Shown piece by piece: positions 62,338-64,000 of a stretch of 64,000 nucleotides of DNA. The position numbers were made by a program, and so were the translations under genes. The stretch lies in NCBI RefSeq assembly GCF_001425175.1, contig NZ_LMDV01000015.1:126748-190747 (forward strand), read 5' to 3'. This DNA comes from Nocardioides sp. Root1257. Its GTDB lineage: Bacteria; Actinomycetota; Actinomycetes; Propionibacteriales; Nocardioidaceae. Under the pieces are notes generated by a model. The model did no database searches. It saw only the letters and a program-made list of their open reading frames with translations, and had not been told where the DNA came from. The first letter of the stretch is position 1; each line of letters opens with the position of its first letter.

Positions 62338-64000
62338 TGGTGAGCACTGATTCCCCCGATGGTGGGACCCTGTCGAACCTGCTCAAGGAGGACCGCCGGT
62401 TCGAGCCGCCGGCGGAGATCGCCGAGCACGCCAACCTCAAGGAGGAGGCGTACGACCGGGCGGCGTCGGACCGTGACGCGTTCTGGGCGGAGCAGGCCGA
62501 GCGCCTGGACTGGGCCCAGAAGTGGGACCGGGTCCTGGACTGGGACGACGCGCCGTTCGCCAAGTGGTTCGTGGGCGGCAAGCTCAACGCGTCGTACAAC
62601 TGCGTGGACCGGCACGTCGAGGCCGGCCGCGGCGAGAAGGTCGCGATCCACTGGGTCGGCGAGCCGCTCGATGACACCCGCGACATCACCTACGCCCAGC
62701 TCAAGGACGAGGTCAGCAAGGCCGCCAACGCGCTCACCGAGCTCGGCGTGCAGACCGGCGACCGGGTCGCGATCTACCTGCCGATGATCCCCGAGGCCGT
62801 CGTCGCGATGCTGGCCTGCGCGCGGATCGGCGCCCCGCACACGGTGGTCTTCGGCGGCTTCTCGGCCGACGCGCTGGCCTCGCGTCTGGACGACTGCCAG
62901 GCCAAGGTCGTCATCACCTCCGACGGCGGGTACCGCCGCGGCGCCCCCTCGGCGCTGAAGCCTGCGGTCGACGAGGCTCGCACCAAGACCGACGTCGTGG
63001 AGAAGGTCCTCGTCGTACGCCGGACCGGCCAGGACCTGGGTGAGAACGGGTGGGACGACAGTGTGGATGTGTGGTGGCACGACGTCGTCGACAGCGCCTC
63101 CTCGGAGCACACACCCGAGGCGTTCGACTCCGAGCACCCGCTCTACGTCATGTACACCTCGGGCACGACCGGCAAGCCGAAGGGCATCCTGCACACGACG
63201 GGCGGCTACCTGGTCGGCACGTCGTACACGCACTGGGCGGTCTTCGACCTCAAGCCGGAGACCGACGTCTACTGGTGCTCGGCCGACATCGGCTGGGTGA
63301 CCGGCCACTCCTACATGGTCTACGGGCCGCTCGCGAACGGCGCGACGCAGGTGATGTCGCCCCCGAGCGCGGCCGCTGGTGGCAGATCATCCAGGACTAC
63401 AAGGTCACCATCTTCTACACGGCGCCCACCGCCATCCGGTCGTTCATGAAGCAGGGCCGCGAGATCCCGGACCGCTTCGACATGTCGTCGCTGCGCATCC
63501 TCGGCTCGGTCGGCGAGCCGATCAACCCGGAGGCCTACGTCTGGTACCGCCACGTCATCGGTGGCGACCGCACCCCGGTCGTCGACACGTGGTGGCAGAC
63601 GGAGACCGGGATGATCATGATCAGCCCGCTGCCGGGCGTCACCCACGGCAAGCCCGGCTCCGCGATGATCCCGATCCCGGGAATCTCCGCCGACGTGGTC
63701 ACCGAGGACGGCACCTCGGTGCCGAACGGCTCCGGTGGCTACCTCGTGCTCACCGAGCCGTGGCCGTCGATGCTGCGCACCATTTGGGGCGACGACGAGC
63801 GCTACAAGGACACCTACTGGTCGCGCTACCCAGCGACCGACGACAGGCAGGGCTGGTACTTCGCCGGCGACGGCGCGAAGAAGGACTCCGACGGCGACCT
63901 CTGGGTCCTCGGCCGGGTCGACGACGTCATGAACGTCTCCGGCCACCGGCTCTCCACCACCGAGATCGAGTCGGCGCTCGTGTCGCACCCGAAGGTCGCC
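62337..64000 (+). pseudogene. acs: Acetyl-CoA synthetase gene with an internal frameshift (3' end outside window)
   Basis: The first part encodes a normal acetyl-CoA synthetase N-terminus through YTSGTTGKPKGILHTTGG and CSADIGWVTGHSYMVYGPL to GATQVM at about 63357. The frame then breaks: after GTGATGT the sequence resumes as CGCCCCCGAGCGCGG. The conserved continuation (RGRWWQIIQDYKVTIFYTAP, DTWWQTETGMIMISPLPG, GRVDDVMNVSGHRLSTTEIE) is in another frame. Compared with the usual YEGTPDTPxRGRWW segment about 16 bases are missing. Either a real loss-of-function deletion or a sequencing/assembly error. Were it intact, it would make acetyl-CoA from acetate. Confidence 0.8.

Noticed and set aside
63320..63988. 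222-residue minus-strand open frame at the right edge
   Set aside because: The plus strand here encodes the conserved second half of acetyl-CoA synthetase in a shifted frame; the minus frame is its shadow.
1..64000. CRISPR arrays, tRNA or rRNA genes, phage genes, intact transposases
   Set aside because: None was recognised on either strand by reading; the only short repeats are the operator units and one 15-bp tandem repeat.

Overview
The window is high-GC DNA from an actinobacterium. Evidence is the frequent GTG starts, AAGGAG-type ribosome binding sites, twin-cysteine lipoprotein signals, a MobF relaxase of the actinobacterial plasmid/ICE type and actinobacterial catabolic enzyme families. 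Nocardioides or a relative is a reasonable guess, but the sequence alone cannot settle the genus. No rRNA, tRNA, CRISPR array, intact insertion sequence or integrase was recognised.

Layout. (1) 1-5254 is part of a conjugative element: a secreted protein cut by the window edge, a lipoprotein, a TrwC/MobF relaxase-helicase and a small membrane protein. (2) 5517-25095 is a first catabolic block. It begins with a citrate-synthase-fold protein carrying an N-terminal helix-turn-helix. Next come an Rbs-type ABC importer, a cytoplasmic beta-lactamase-fold hydrolase, aldehyde and alcohol dehydrogenases, an SDR, a cupin, a MaoC protein, an enoyl-CoA hydratase-like protein, an acyl-CoA synthetase, a degenerate iron-ADH-like protein, a CaiB CoA-transferase, a carboxymuconolactone-decarboxylase-like protein, MmgE/PrpD and a thioesterase. 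ATCAAC(A/G)T elements lie near 5426, 6771-6797 and 15918-15947. (3) 25465-62337 is a second, larger block of many short operons on both strands. It holds a second importer (two cysteine-rich binding proteins, one permease, one ATPase), three more beta-lactamase-fold hydrolases, two aldo/keto reductases, many SDRs, a HAPMO-like Baeyer-Villiger monooxygenase, two amidohydrolase-2 proteins, two AHL-lactonase-like metallo-hydrolases, and a thiolase / enoyl-CoA hydratase / acyl-CoA dehydrogenase / CoA-transferase / AtuA set. (4) 62337-64000 is an acetyl-CoA synthetase gene interrupted by a frameshift and cut by the window edge.

The most striking signal is regulatory. Nine intergenic regions of block 3 carry a 32-bp unit made of two 14-bp palindromes (consensus TRGAYTNNAGTCYA) whose starts are always exactly 18 bp apart. 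A tenth region carries one perfect copy. One unit lies between a TetR-family gene (56898-57593) and the divergent CoA-transferase operon, so that TetR protein is the obvious candidate regulator. The units define a regulon of at least eleven transcription units between about 25 and 61 kb.

Working model (inference): two importers bring in related organic substrates or conjugates. Cytoplasmic esterase-like hydrolases release alcohols or acids. SDR, AKR and ADH enzymes oxidise these to ketones, the Baeyer-Villiger enzyme converts a ketone to an ester or lactone, the metallo-hydrolases or esterases open it, and CoA activation with beta-oxidation-type enzymes delivers acyl-CoAs. The actual substrate cannot be read from the sequence.
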